Source: CAYNHF01 sp964397045
Lineage (GTDB): Bacteria; Actinomycetota; Acidimicrobiia; Spongiisociales; UBA5794
DNA: 64,000 bases
Assembly (NCBI GenBank): GCA_964397045.1
Contig: CAYNHF010000012.1
Span: 1-64,000 of the forward strand
Direction: 5' to 3'
The notes below the pieces were generated by a model. The model searched no databases, was not told the origin of the DNA, and saw nothing but the letters and a program-made list of their open reading frames with translations. Positions 8,259 through 17,292 of the stretch are shown piece after piece; the first letter of the stretch is position 1; the number at the start of each line of letters is the position of its first letter. Position numbers and translations under genes: made by a program.

Positions 8259-9160
8259 CGGCTGCCCTCGCGCTCGCATTCGCCGCCGGGATGGTGGCAA
8301 CCCTGAATCCCTGTGGGTTTGCGATGCTGCCCGCATACCTGTCGTACTTCATGGGCCTGCAGGAGGAGGACAGATCGAGAGGAAGCGCAGTGCGGTCCGG
8401 TTTTGCAGTCGGAGCCGTGGTGTCGCTCGGGTTCTTCCTGGTGTTTGGCATCGCGGGATTCGTCATCACGATTGGCTTCCGCAGTCTCACCGCGTGGATT
8501 CCTTGGGTCGCACTCGCCGTCGGCATTGGGGTCGTCGGTCTGGGCGTCGCGATGCTTGCCGGGTACCAGATGAGTGTGGGGCTCCCCAAGGCCAAGCGGG
8601 CGGGCAGGGGCACCGGTTGGGGAAGGGTCTTCACCTTCGGAGTGTCGTACGCCATTGCATCGCTTTCTTGCACGCTGCCTGTGTTCCTGTCCGTCGTAGC
8701 CACCCAACTCACCCAACGCAGCATCGTAGGGGGAGCTGCGGTCTTCTTCGCCTACGGCCTGGGCATGTCGCTGGTGTTGATGGGGCTAACGGTCGTGATA
8801 GCTCTCGGCAAGCAATCCCTGGTGAGGCGGCTCCGTGGTTCGGCGCGTCACATCAACCGGATCAGTGGCGCCATTCTCGTAGTCGCCGGCCTCTTCATTG
8901 TGTGGTTCTGGGGTACCGAGATCACAGCCGGAGCTGCTTCCCTCGGTACTTCGACCGCGTTCCGGTTCGTGGAGAACGCCTCACAGACTGCGCTGAACTT
9001 TGTTGCCGACAACACGTGGATCGTGGCCGGATCCTTGCTCGCGTTGCTCGGGGTGGCTGCCCTGTCGATGCGACGAAAGGCCAGACACGTGCCATCGAAC
9101 GACGATGATGGTGCCGCCACGAGCAAGGACCTGATCGATGCGGCAGGAAGATCCAGCTGA
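8255..9160 (+). CDS. ccdA: Cytochrome c biogenesis protein CcdA (DsbD transmembrane family)
   Basis: 301 residues with about seven membrane helices. The redox pair is Cys20 (in TLNPCGFAMLPAY) and Cys139 (in ASLSCTLPVF), the CcdA signature. It moves reducing equivalents from cytoplasmic thioredoxin across the membrane, here most likely to the overlapping TlpA lipoprotein. The C-terminal extension (~245-301) after a last helix is polar. It overlaps the next gene by 23 nt. Confidence 0.93.
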   Translation: MTAALALAFAAGMVATLNPCGFAMLPAYLSYFMGLQEEDRSRGSAVRSGFAVGAVVSLGFFLVFGIAGFVITIGFRSLTAWIPWVALAVGIGVVGLGVAMLAGYQMSVGLPKAKRAGRGTGWGRVFTFGVSYAIASLSCTLPVFLSVVATQLTQRSIVGGAAVFFAYGLGMSLVLMGLTVVIALGKQSLVRRLRGSARHINRISGAILVVAGLFIVWFWGTEITAGAASLGTSTAFRFVENASQTALNFVADNTWIVAGSLLALLGVAALSMRRKARHVPSNDDDGAATSKDLIDAAGRSS

Positions 9161-10391
9161 ACCGGCTGCAGGGGCGATGTCCGCAGCCCGCCCCGCCGGA
9201 CAAACCAGGGCGCTGCTTGTCATTGCAGGAAGCCAGCTCCTCGTCCTCACACTCTGGTTCTCGGCATCCGCAGTAGCGCCGCAACTGGAGATCGAGTGGG
9301 GGTTGTCGAGCGGGGAGACGGCGGGTCTCACTATTGCAGTGCAGGTTGGCTTCGTCGCAGGCGCCCTCGGAAGCGCCGCATTAGCGCTCGCCGACGTGAT
9401 TCCAGCGCGCCTGCTGTTCCTCGTGGCGGGGATCGGCGGCGCGGGATTGAACGCGCTTCTCGTCCTCCTCGGACCAGGTGATGTCGCGACGGCGTTCCTG
9501 CTCCGACTCGGCACCGGCATCGCCCTGGCCGGCGTGTATCCCAGCGGTCTCAAGGTGATGGCAGGCTGGTTTCAGCGGGGAAGGGGCATGGCCCTCGGCC
9601 TCCTCGTCGGTGCGCTAACGGTCGGCAGCGCGGGGCCACATCTCATTCGAGGCTTCGGGCTCGACTGGCAGGCGGTGATTCTCACGGCGTCGATGCTGGC
9701 CGTGATCGGTACGTTGCTTCTCTGGTTCACCATCACGGATGGTCCCTATGAGACAGATCAGGCGAGCTTCTCGTGGCGTCTCACCGGCGAGGTGGTCCGC
9801 AACCGCGGCGTCCGGCTCTCCACCTATGGATATCTCGGCCACATGTGGGAGCTCTACGCCATGTGGACGTGGACGGCTGCGTTTCTGGCGGCGTCTGCGA
9901 CCGCAGGCGGGTATGGCATCGGCTGGGTGTCGAGCGCGACTTTTGCGATCATCGCAATTGGCGGCCTGGGCGCCTGGTCTGCAGGGGTGGTAGCAGATCG
10001 GCGGGGTCGGACCCTTGTCGCGGGTGGAGCGATGGCCATTTCGGGCTCGTGTGCGCTGCTCACCCCCTTTGTATTTGGACTCCATCCGGCAGCTGTGGTG
10101 GCCCTGTTCCTCGTCTGGGGGTTCTCCGTGGTGGCCGACTCCGCACAGTTCTCGACGATGGTCACCGAGACGGCCGATCCGGCGTATCGGGGAACCGCCC
10201 TCACGCTACAGACCGCGGTCGGGTTCCTGCTGACGCTGATCACCATTCGCGGTGTCCCCCTGATCGCAGAGCAGTGGGGGTGGCAGTGGGCCTTCCCCTG
10301 GCTGGCGATCGGACCGGCGTTGGGGATCGTCGCCATGGTGGCCTTGAAGCGTTCTCCTGCCTCGGCACGGCTCGCCGGAGGCCTCGGCTAG
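9138..10391 (+). CDS. MFS transporter
   Basis: 417 residues with about 12 hydrophobic helices in two halves. The first half has RLGTGIALAGVYPSGLKVMAGWF and GMALGLLVGALTVGS, patterns seen in major-facilitator transporters of the nitrate/anion-like groups. The substrate is not predictable. ATG 9138 is chosen because AAGGA (9125-9129) lies 8 nt upstream; ATG 9177 is possible. Overlap with ccdA and proximity to a Crp-type regulator suggest one transcript. Confidence 0.85.
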   Translation: MRQEDPAEPAAGAMSAARPAGQTRALLVIAGSQLLVLTLWFSASAVAPQLEIEWGLSSGETAGLTIAVQVGFVAGALGSAALALADVIPARLLFLVAGIGGAGLNALLVLLGPGDVATAFLLRLGTGIALAGVYPSGLKVMAGWFQRGRGMALGLLVGALTVGSAGPHLIRGFGLDWQAVILTASMLAVIGTLLLWFTITDGPYETDQASFSWRLTGEVVRNRGVRLSTYGYLGHMWELYAMWTWTAAFLAASATAGGYGIGWVSSATFAIIAIGGLGAWSAGVVADRRGRTLVAGGAMAISGSCALLTPFVFGLHPAAVVALFLVWGFSVVADSAQFSTMVTETADPAYRGTALTLQTAVGFLLTLITIRGVPLIAEQWGWQWAFPWLAIGPALGIVAMVALKRSPASARLAGGLG

Positions 10392-10480
10392 CTCCGCGAA
10401 GCATCACTGAGTGTCCCCGCCGCGACAATTACCTGGAAGAGGTGATCGCAATTCGTGGTTGGTGTCTGCAGGAGGATCTG

Positions 10481-11176
10481 ATGGACAACGCTGAGCACCA
10501 ACACTTTGCCTGGCTGGCTCGTTCGTTCGGACGTACCGACTACCTACCGCTGACACCCGCCGATCTAGAGGCATTGTCGAGCGCAGGCGAGTACGTGACC
10601 AAATACCCAGGAACCCATCTCTTCAAGGAAGGGCAGCAGGCGACGGCCGCTTACGTGCTCCAGAAGGGCGAGATCGAGCTCTATAGAACGCGCAAGGCGG
10701 GTAGGCGCGTCGTCGGCAGGGTGGGAGAAGGCGCCGTCATCGGCGATATCGCCATGTTCCAGAACCAGCCCTACATCTCTTCTGCCAAGGCGATCGGGCC
10801 CACCACTGCCTTTCGCTTGGATCGAGTTCGGCTCCTTCCTGTGTTGCTGGAGCACCCAACGATCGCGATGCGTTGGCTGGTGGCAGGCCTGTCGCAGCTC
10901 GAGTCGACGCAGCGGAGGGTGCTTCGTCTCATGCACCGCACCGTCAAAGAGCAGGTGGCGGAACTCCTGTTGGATGAAGCAGACGCATATGGCGAGGTGC
11001 ACCTCTCACAAAGCAGCCTCGCCACTTTGCTCGGTGCGTCGCGTCAGTCGGTGAATGAAGCTCTCTCCGAACTACGGAGTCTCGGGTTCGTCGATACGGG
11101 CTATCGCATGGTGCGGGTCTTGGATCGTGAGGGGCTGGCCGCGATCGTTGGCGCGGAGGCCGAAGACGCGGCCTGA
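10481..11176 (+). CDS. Crp/Fnr family transcriptional regulator
   Basis: 231 residues: an N-terminal cyclic-nucleotide-binding beta-roll (~35-145, with GTHLFKEGQQATAAYVLQKG and GAVIGDIAMF) and a C-terminal winged helix (~165-225, with SQSSLATLLGASRQSVNEAL). The Fnr iron-sulfur cysteines are absent, so it is not a classical oxygen sensor. AGGAGG at 10470-10475 fixes ATG 10481; the frame stays open far upstream but that part overlaps the MFS gene. It probably regulates its own operon. Confidence 0.92.
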   Translation: MDNAEHQHFAWLARSFGRTDYLPLTPADLEALSSAGEYVTKYPGTHLFKEGQQATAAYVLQKGEIELYRTRKAGRRVVGRVGEGAVIGDIAMFQNQPYISSAKAIGPTTAFRLDRVRLLPVLLEHPTIAMRWLVAGLSQLESTQRRVLRLMHRTVKEQVAELLLDEADAYGEVHLSQSSLATLLGASRQSVNEALSELRSLGFVDTGYRMVRVLDREGLAAIVGAEAEDAA

Positions 11177-11183
11177 AGCGAGC

Positions 11184-11558
11184 TCAGCGCCGGGAACGGA
11201 GTAGCGCTACCGCGGTCCCAATGGCCGCTCCAAAGAGCGAGAACACGACCGCCTCGAAGACAGCCCCACCGGCAGGCAGCAGTGAAGGACCCGACAGCCA
11301 CCCGAGTGCAGACAGGAACGCGGTGGTCCCAAGACCCAGGGCGAGACCGGCGATTGCGGCGGCGCCGACCACCTGGCTCTTCACCTCGCGAGGGTCCTCG
11401 AGGGTGACGGCGATCGGCGGAACGGCACTGATCAAGAGGGGAGCAAGGTGATAGGTCACCTCGGGGCGCCACGCAGCCAGACTGACCCACAGTACGGTGA
11501 GGGCCAGGGTGTAGGTCAATGCACGGCGTACGGTGGCACGAGGAAGTGTGGTGAGCAT
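11184..11558 (-). CDS. Integral membrane protein of unknown function
   Basis: 124 residues with four predicted membrane helices (around 15-30, 38-52, 62-85 and 95-118) and a short basic C-terminus (LLRSRR). GAGGGG lies just before the ATG. It is convergent with the Crp gene and 7 nt from its end. No family is recognised. Confidence 0.7.
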   Translation of the reverse strand: MLTTLPRATVRRALTYTLALTVLWVSLAAWRPEVTYHLAPLLISAVPPIAVTLEDPREVKSQVVGAAAIAGLALGLGTTAFLSALGWLSGPSLLPAGGAVFEAVVFSLFGAAIGTAVALLRSRR

Positions 11559-11678
11559 GTACCCCTCAACGCCTCCACAACGGCGGGCGGGAGAGATTGT
11601 CTGCTACCGGACTATATCGCAACCGAGCCTGAGGCCTGATCCGTTTCTAGTGACACGCCAATGCCAAGGATCACGAGC

Positions 11679-12983
11679 ATGAAGCAACCTCAGATTCGTC
11701 TCGCAGCGGGAGCCGCAGTCTTTGCTCTAGTTGCGGTTGCGTGCGGGACGGCATCGGGGGGAGAACTCGAAGCCGGAGGTTCGCCGCCCGCGACCAATCT
11801 GTCCGACTCGAACCCATCGACCACGGCGCAAGCCCCGACAGAGGAGGCTGCTACGGAATCCGATCCGAGTTCACTTGGCGCGACAACTGGCCCGCAGGCC
11901 GCGGTCGGAACGCTGCCGGAGGGACCCTCAGCGCTCGAAACGTATGGAGCGCCCGAGTTCCCGCCGGCGCTGATCGACCCGGATGAGATCATCTCCGGCG
12001 GGCCGCCACCAGACGGCATTCCCTCGATAGACGACCCAACGTTCCTACCTGTGATCGATCATCTCGATCTGCTTCCAGCGCAGGAACCCGTGGTTGTGCT
12101 CGAGATCGAAGGCGATGCCCGGGCCTATCCGGCGCGCATCCTGATCTGGCATGAAATCGTAAACGACATGGTGGGTGGGGTTCCGGTGGCTGTCACCTAC
12201 TGTCCGCTGTGCAACAGTGCGGCGACCTACGTTCGGCAGATCGACGGCGTCACAACCACGTTCGGGACTTCAGGTCGGCTGTTCGCCTCGGCACTCGTCA
12301 TGTACGACCGGGCCACGGAAACGCTGTGGACGCATTTCGACGGCAAGGCAGTCGTCGGGCTGCTCGCCGGCAAGGAGCTGGAGTCGATCCCTTCTCCGCT
12401 CATGTCGTGGGGAGACTTCCGCAGCACCTACCCCGATGGCCTGGTGCTCGATGAGGCAGCGACGGGTTACAGCCGCGACTACGGAAGAAATCCGTACGTC
12501 GGCTATGACGATGCCGAGACCTTTCCGTTCCTGTTCGCCGGCTCAGTGGACGAGCGAGCTCGCGCCAAGCAGCGGGTCATCGGTATCACGCTGGAAGGCG
12601 AGAGCGTTGCCTATGCCCTCGAATTCATCTCGGGCGATGCCGCAGCGCCGCGAGCTACCGCCATCGAACTCGGAGGCTCGCCCTTGGTCGTCTTCTGGAG
12701 TCCGGGGCAGTCCTCTGCCTTGGAGGACGACTCCCTTTCCGGCGGCAGAGACGTCGGCACGGTTGGGGTATTCGAGTCCACCGTTGACGGCAGCGTATTG
12801 AGCTTCCTGGGGACGACGGACGGATTCACCGATCAGGAGACGGGATCGAGTTGGAACCTGGGGGGAGAGGCGGTCGCGGGACCGCTGGCGGGTGCTTCGT
12901 TGGACCGGGTCCGCCACCTCGATACATTCTGGTTCGCGTGGGCCACCTACTCGCCGGGTACCGAGCTGGTTGAGGTGCCGTAA
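11679..12983 (+). CDS. DUF3179 domain lipoprotein
   Basis: About 434 residues. A lipoprotein signal ends at Cys22 (AVACG), followed by a Thr/Ser/Pro-rich linker to ~85. The DUF3179 domain carries LIWHEIVNDMVGGVPVAVTY, then CPLCNS, GTSGRLF and a YSRDYGRNPY segment. DUF3179 proteins are extracytoplasmic with an invariant CPLC motif; the molecular function is unknown. ATG 11679 is preferred over 11661 because AAGGA (11666-11670) is 8 nt upstream. Confidence 0.88.
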   Translation: MKQPQIRLAAGAAVFALVAVACGTASGGELEAGGSPPATNLSDSNPSTTAQAPTEEAATESDPSSLGATTGPQAAVGTLPEGPSALETYGAPEFPPALIDPDEIISGGPPPDGIPSIDDPTFLPVIDHLDLLPAQEPVVVLEIEGDARAYPARILIWHEIVNDMVGGVPVAVTYCPLCNSAATYVRQIDGVTTTFGTSGRLFASALVMYDRATETLWTHFDGKAVVGLLAGKELESIPSPLMSWGDFRSTYPDGLVLDEAATGYSRDYGRNPYVGYDDAETFPFLFAGSVDERARAKQRVIGITLEGESVAYALEFISGDAAAPRATAIELGGSPLVVFWSPGQSSALEDDSLSGGRDVGTVGVFESTVDGSVLSFLGTTDGFTDQETGSSWNLGGEAVAGPLAGASLDRVRHLDTFWFAWATYSPGTELVEVP

Positions 12984-12992
12984 CCGGTCGAC

Positions 12993-14306
12993 TCACCCGG
13001 CTTCGGGTCTCCGATCGACGACCCGATGCGCTTTGCCGCTCGAGCGCTCGATCGAGCCGGGAGCCGTGACCACTACGGCCGCGGTGACGCCGATACGATC
13101 CTTGATGCCATCTGCAAGACGCCGTTGCGCCGTGTCCCGTGTGGAGGCGTCTTGCGTGTCGCGTTCCGCTTCCACCTTGACGGTCATCACATCGAGGCGT
13201 TGCTCGCGGGAGAGCTCGATCTGGTAGTGCGGGGACAGCCCGTCTAGCTCGAGGATGATCTCCTCGACCTGGCTCGGGAACACGTTGACGCCGCGGATGA
13301 TGAGCATGTCGTCGGTGCGACCGGTGATCTTCTCCATCCTTCGCATCGAGCGCGCCGTGCCTGGGAGCAGCCGAGTCAGGTCTCGCGTTCGGTATCGGAT
13401 CACGGGGGCGCCTTCTTTGGTGAGTGTCGTGAAGACGAGCTCGCCGGGCGAGCCGTCGGGGAGGACGGCGCCGGTCTCCGGGTCGATGATCTCTGGATAG
13501 AAGTGGTCCTCCCAGATGTGGAGGCCGTCCTTGGTTTCGACGCATTCGGAGGCGACGCCGGGGCCGATCACCTCGGATAGGCCGTAGATGTCGACGGCAT
13601 GCATGTCGAAGGATTGCTCGATTTCGGCACGCATCGCGTTGGTCCATGGCTCAGCTCCGAAGATGCCCACCTGGAGGGAAGAGGCTGCCGGGTCGATTCC
13701 TCTGGACCGAAACTCGTCGAGAATGGCCAGCATGTATGACGGGGTGACCATGATCACCCGCGGTTCGAAGTCGGTGATCAGTGTGACCTGTCTCGGAGTC
13801 ATGCCACCGGAAACCGGGATCACCGTGCAACCGAGCCGCTCGGCGCCGGCGTGAGCCCCGAGACCTCCGGTGAAGAGCCCGTATCCGTACGCCACGTGGA
13901 CGACATCTCCGGGGCGGCCACCTGCCGCCCGGATCGATCTGGCTACGACGTCTGCCCACACCTCGAGATCGTGAGCTGTGTAGCCGACGACTGTGGCCCG
14001 GCCGGTGGTTCCTGAGGAGGCGTGGACCCTGGCAATCTGCTCCCGGGGTACCGCAAACATGCCGAACGGGTAAGTCCGGCGAAGGTCCTCCTTGGTGGTG
14101 AATGGGAAGATCGCCAGGTCGGACAGTTGACGTAGGTCATTGGGGTGCACGGCTGCGGCGTCGAATCGGGTTCGGTAGAGGTCCGTGTGCTCGTAGACGT
14201 AGGAGAGGGTGTTGCGTAGCCGCTCCAGTTGGAGGGCCCGAATCTCGTCGACGGACGCGATCTCGATCGGGTCGAGGTCCTGACGGTCCGGGGTGAGGTC
14301 CTGCAC
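12993..14306 (-). CDS. paaK: Phenylacetate-CoA ligase
   Basis: A 437-residue adenylate-forming enzyme that activates phenylacetate or a related aryl acid to its CoA thioester. It has the PaaK pattern: FPFTTKEDLR, the ATP-binding SSGTTGR, VHVAYGYGLFTGG, GLSEVIGPG, TRDLTRLLPG and the C-terminal GVNVFPSQVEE. The length is normal for the family. No other paa genes lie nearby, so its role may be in general aromatic-acid activation. The start is GTG; a CAGAGT box 6 nt upstream is a possible leaderless -10. Confidence 0.93.
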   Translation of the reverse strand: MQDLTPDRQDLDPIEIASVDEIRALQLERLRNTLSYVYEHTDLYRTRFDAAAVHPNDLRQLSDLAIFPFTTKEDLRRTYPFGMFAVPREQIARVHASSGTTGRATVVGYTAHDLEVWADVVARSIRAAGGRPGDVVHVAYGYGLFTGGLGAHAGAERLGCTVIPVSGGMTPRQVTLITDFEPRVIMVTPSYMLAILDEFRSRGIDPAASSLQVGIFGAEPWTNAMRAEIEQSFDMHAVDIYGLSEVIGPGVASECVETKDGLHIWEDHFYPEIIDPETGAVLPDGSPGELVFTTLTKEGAPVIRYRTRDLTRLLPGTARSMRRMEKITGRTDDMLIIRGVNVFPSQVEEIILELDGLSPHYQIELSREQRLDVMTVKVEAERDTQDASTRDTAQRRLADGIKDRIGVTAAVVVTAPGSIERSSGKAHRVVDRRPEAG

Positions 14307-14376
14307 GGCACCACTCTGGCACGCCGCGGCTGATTCCCAGCATTAAATGCCCCGACCAGGTACGCTTAACGTCACT

Positions 14377-14724
14377 GTGACGCAACAACCACAAGCGTGC
14401 GGATGGTGTGGGGAAGTGATTCCCGCGAGCGGAAACGTCGGGAGACCGCGTCGCTATTGCCGCAGGAGCCACCGCCAGCGGGCATATGAGGCCAGGCGCC
14501 TCGCCCAGGTACGCCGGATTCAGCCGGACGAGGTCCTGGTGATGCGTTCGACCTGGAACGGACTGAGAGACGCCCTAATCGAGCTGCAGGACGCGTCACG
14601 GCACGTTGCTGCCGGCTTGGTGGGCTCCGAGGGCGACAGGAACTACCTCGATGCCGTAGGTCGACTGTCGAGCGCACTCGCAGATCTGCAAGAACTCGCG
14701 GTGGAGCCGACGGCTGGGTGGTAG
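14377..14724 (+). CDS. Small zinc-ribbon-like protein
   Basis: About 115 residues. The N-terminus has CGWCG, then RPRRYCRRSHRQRAYEARR, a Cys/His pattern likely to bind zinc, followed by two amphipathic helices. I recognise this as a recurring actinobacterial hypothetical family, without a known function. GTG 14377 is favoured over GTG/ATG choices upstream because it places the Cys motif near the N-terminus; TACGCT (14361-14366) lies 10 nt upstream. It could bind DNA. Confidence 0.7.
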   Translation: MTQQPQACGWCGEVIPASGNVGRPRRYCRRSHRQRAYEARRLAQVRRIQPDEVLVMRSTWNGLRDALIELQDASRHVAAGLVGSEGDRNYLDAVGRLSSALADLQELAVEPTAGW

Positions 14725-15020
14725 TGCCATTGCGGCGGCATGTTGGCCCGAGGGTTGGTAGCGGCCGGCTCAAGGCTGGGGTGAGGGTCTTGGGTTGGAA
14801 CACCACTGACCCATAATCCACGTTATGTAAAGTTCGAGCTCGCCATCAGCTCCTCCCCACCTCCCTCGTGATGCGTAATGACATTGAAAGAGCTGCTGAC
14901 AGCACGACGTATGCCCGAGGTTCGAGTTTGCCAATGATCCGGTACACACCCCAGAGGGCGTTGGCGAGCTCGATCATGAGATCCGGTGAGGAGGTCGGGT
15001 GGTGAGACCAGGTTACGAAG
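14725..15020. other. Intergenic region without a recognised gene
   Basis: Nearly 300 nt between convergent genes. An AT-richer patch at about 14812-14832 contains CATAA/TTATG (an imperfect dyad), but no coding frame with family features, RNA gene or T-tract terminator was seen. Confidence 0.5.
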
Positions 15021-16505
15021 TCAGAGGTCCTCGAGTAGTGAGCCGTCGAGGTATTCGCGCGGCACCGTGATGCCAATGTCGTCGAGGTACCGGGGGTAGT
15101 ACTCGAGTATGGCTTGCGCGAACTCGAGCGAGAATCCGCCAGGCGGTGGACCATTGCCCTCGGGCCAGAGCGTGGCGATCTCCGGAGCATTCCCGGCCAT
15201 CCAGGCGTCGCGCCAGAATCCGCGTAGGTCGGGGCCGCCCGCCGCACTAAGGAGCATGCGGTCCTCGACCAGAGTGATGCCTTCCTGCCCAATCGTGAGA
15301 TCGACCAATCCTTGGGAGGCGCCACCAGGGAAGAACAGCACTCCAATGCCCTCCAGTTCAGCCGAACATCTCACGCTTGAGGCTTCCCCGGTGCACTTGG
15401 TGGGTGACCATTGCATCTGGAGCATGTCGTGCCACCACGTCCAATACTCTCGGAGTTCGGCGGACCCGACAGCTTCCGACGCGGGACCCACGCTGGTGCT
15501 CTCCAGGTTCGTGTCGGTTCCGACGTACCGTCCGCCAGGGGCGAACGCACTCTCCACCGCCTCGATGTCCCCGCCGTTCAGCGACTCGAAGAATCCGGAG
15601 ACGAGGTCCCACGTTGGCTGGGGGACGCCGCTTTGTAGCGCTCCGTACTCGACGATATGGGTGTCGAGAGTCGTGCGTGCGACTTCGGTCCGGAGCCATT
15701 CCTCGGGGCCGGCGACGATGGCTGGTGCCTCCGGGTCCCGGTCGCGAACCCAGGCCTGGAAGTCGTCCATAGCGGCAGCTCGCTCCGGATTCTCCCCCAC
15801 CACTGACAGCGCAGAGATCAGCGAGCCATCCGTTTCGATCATCCACGTTTGTTCCCAGGGCCGGAGGTCGAGCGTGTCCGCGAATCGGTCCGTGAGCTCC
15901 ACCCGGCATCGCACCGTTCCGTCAGATGTCGCGCAGCCCTCGAACTCCAGGCGCTCTTCGAACACTCCTGCCGTCGCGATGCGGTCCGTGAGGGAGACCG
16001 AAGATGGAGATGCCGGAATCGGGACCCAGGGTGCCAGGGACACCGACGCGTCGGGTGTGAGTAGTCGCGCCGCAACGTCTGGATTACCCACGTTGTAGGC
16101 ATGTTCCAGATCCGCAATCAGGCCCTCGGTCCCGGGTTCCAGCGGCATAGACCCTTGAACGTCCTCTGCAGGGGAAGAGGGCGTGGTCGTAGGCGGAGCG
16201 GTGGTCGGCGCGGTTGGCTCGGGAGACGTTGGAGCGACGGGATCCGAGGAGTCGCCTGCGAGCAACGCCAGCAGCACCACCCCCGTGAGGAGTACGAGCG
16301 CAAACGTCCCCGCCGCGACCAGCCAGCCGCTGCGAGCAGGTTTGGGTGCCATTTGAGTTGCAGGACGGACGCCGGGATCGTCTGTAATCCGCTTGTCGAC
16401 CTCGGCGAATGCGACGTCCGCTGGCCATGCCCCGGACGGCATTTCGGAACCGGCCGGGCAGGCGTCCGTTAGGGCGAAGCGCTCCAGAAGCTGTGAGTCG
16501 TTCAT
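15021..16505 (-). CDS. Membrane protein with two NTF2/SnoaL-like domains, sigma-factor partner
   Basis: 494 residues. A cytoplasmic N-terminus of ~75 residues (NDSQLLERFALTD) precedes one membrane helix (~77-103) and a Pro/Thr/Ser-rich linker. Two extracytoplasmic NTF2-like regions follow (~140-250 and ~295-420), each with a cone-like pattern such as FFESLNGGDIEAVESAFAPG. The ATG shares one base with the stop of the upstream ECF sigma gene (TGATG), so the two are translationally coupled. The N-terminal tail plus single helix plus outer sensor arrangement fits an anti-sigma or signal-input role; this is inference. The frame is open upstream into the sigma gene, but that part is shadow. Confidence 0.8.
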   Translation of the reverse strand: MNDSQLLERFALTDACPAGSEMPSGAWPADVAFAEVDKRITDDPGVRPATQMAPKPARSGWLVAAGTFALVLLTGVVLLALLAGDSSDPVAPTSPEPTAPTTAPPTTTPSSPAEDVQGSMPLEPGTEGLIADLEHAYNVGNPDVAARLLTPDASVSLAPWVPIPASPSSVSLTDRIATAGVFEERLEFEGCATSDGTVRCRVELTDRFADTLDLRPWEQTWMIETDGSLISALSVVGENPERAAAMDDFQAWVRDRDPEAPAIVAGPEEWLRTEVARTTLDTHIVEYGALQSGVPQPTWDLVSGFFESLNGGDIEAVESAFAPGGRYVGTDTNLESTSVGPASEAVGSAELREYWTWWHDMLQMQWSPTKCTGEASSVRCSAELEGIGVLFFPGGASQGLVDLTIGQEGITLVEDRMLLSAAGGPDLRGFWRDAWMAGNAPEIATLWPEGNGPPPGGFSLEFAQAILEYYPRYLDDIGITVPREYLDGSLLEDL

Positions 16506-17068
16506 CACTCCCCTCCCTCCGCTGCGGGCGAGGGTCGCGGCGTCGGGTTCGGGCCGATTTTGATGCCGGCGACGCGGCGGAGTCTGCGCAGAGCTCGCGT
16601 CGAACGCTTCTTGGCCGCTTCCAAGCTGCACCCGAGCACGGCGGCGACCTCGGCCAGAGAGAGATCCTCGTACGCCCGCAGCCGCAGGATTTCCTGGTCG
16701 GCCGGGCGCAGCTTGCTGAAGGCCTTCAGCAACTCGGTGTCTTGACTGTTGCGGATGACCACTACCTCTGGTCCTTGTTCAGAGTGTTGAGCCTGACCGT
16801 CGAGCTTTAGTTGCAGGTTGCGGCGGCGCTGCGCTGAACGTCGGATGGAGCTGACTTCGTACCTGGCGACCGTGTAGAGCCACGGCAGCATGGCGTCTTC
16901 ATCATTCGGCATGCTGTCGACCTTTCGCCAGGCAACCGCAAACACCTGGGCGGCGGCATCGTTGGCGTCCAACGGGGGAAGACGCCGATGGCAGTAGCGA
17001 CTCACCGCCTCGTAGTGCGCGTCGAATGCCCGGCGCAGCCTCGCCCGGTTGGCGTCTTCAGAAGCCAC
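16505..17068 (-). CDS. ECF RNA polymerase sigma factor
   Basis: 187 residues with only regions 2 and 4, as in ECF sigma factors. Region 2 spans ~12-85 (RAFDAHYEAVSRYCHRRL, WLYTVARYEV) and region 4 spans ~115-165 (FSKLRPADQEILRLRAYED, LAEVAAVLGCSLEAAKKRST). There is no C-terminal extension. A promoter-like motif found twice more on the other strand lies 35-62 nt upstream, so autoregulation is likely. The next gene overlaps its stop. Confidence 0.93.
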   Translation of the reverse strand: MASEDANRARLRRAFDAHYEAVSRYCHRRLPPLDANDAAAQVFAVAWRKVDSMPNDEDAMLPWLYTVARYEVSSIRRSAQRRRNLQLKLDGQAQHSEQGPEVVVIRNSQDTELLKAFSKLRPADQEILRLRAYEDLSLAEVAAVLGCSLEAAKKRSTRALRRLRRVAGIKIGPNPTPRPSPAAEGGE

Positions 17069-17102
17069 CGCTCTGTCCTCCCACAGGAACTCTCACCCCA
17101 TC

Positions 17103-17130
17103 TACGTCCGCGTCGGCGGAATCAGGGACA
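17103..17130 (-). promoter_or_regulatory. Putative ECF promoter copy facing the sigma gene
   Basis: On the minus strand TGTCCC (17130-17125) is followed after 18 nt by CGTA (17106-17103), within CGGACGTAG. Expected transcription start is about 17095, leaving a leader of ~27 nt before the sigma start at 17068. Confidence 0.6.
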
Positions 17131-17143
17131 TTCCCGTTCTGGG

Positions 17144-17170
17144 TGTCCCCGAACCAACCTACCGGACGTA
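17144..17170 (+). promoter_or_regulatory. Putative ECF promoter, plus-strand copy 1
   Basis: TGTCCC (17144-17149), 17 nt, CGTA (17167-17170), within CCGGACGTAG. It is back to back with the minus-strand copy and about 200 nt upstream of the secreted-protein gene. Confidence 0.55.
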
Positions 17171-17292
17171 GCCAGAGTGAGCCCGGGCTCGCCCACAGGA
17201 ATGGTCCGGGGAGGCGGGACGGTCAGCCGGGCTGCCTCTCCGGCCACTCTGGGTGAGCTGCCAACTGTTGGGACGATGGGTGTCCACCTAGC

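Noticed and set aside
7604..8716. A 370-codon minus-strand frame opposite tlpA/ccdA
   Set aside because: Overlaps two genes with clear redox motifs and carries none itself.
14812..14832. CATAA/TTATG dyad in the 14.8 kb gap as a promoter or operator
   Set aside because: It is short, imperfectly placed between convergent genes and not repeated.
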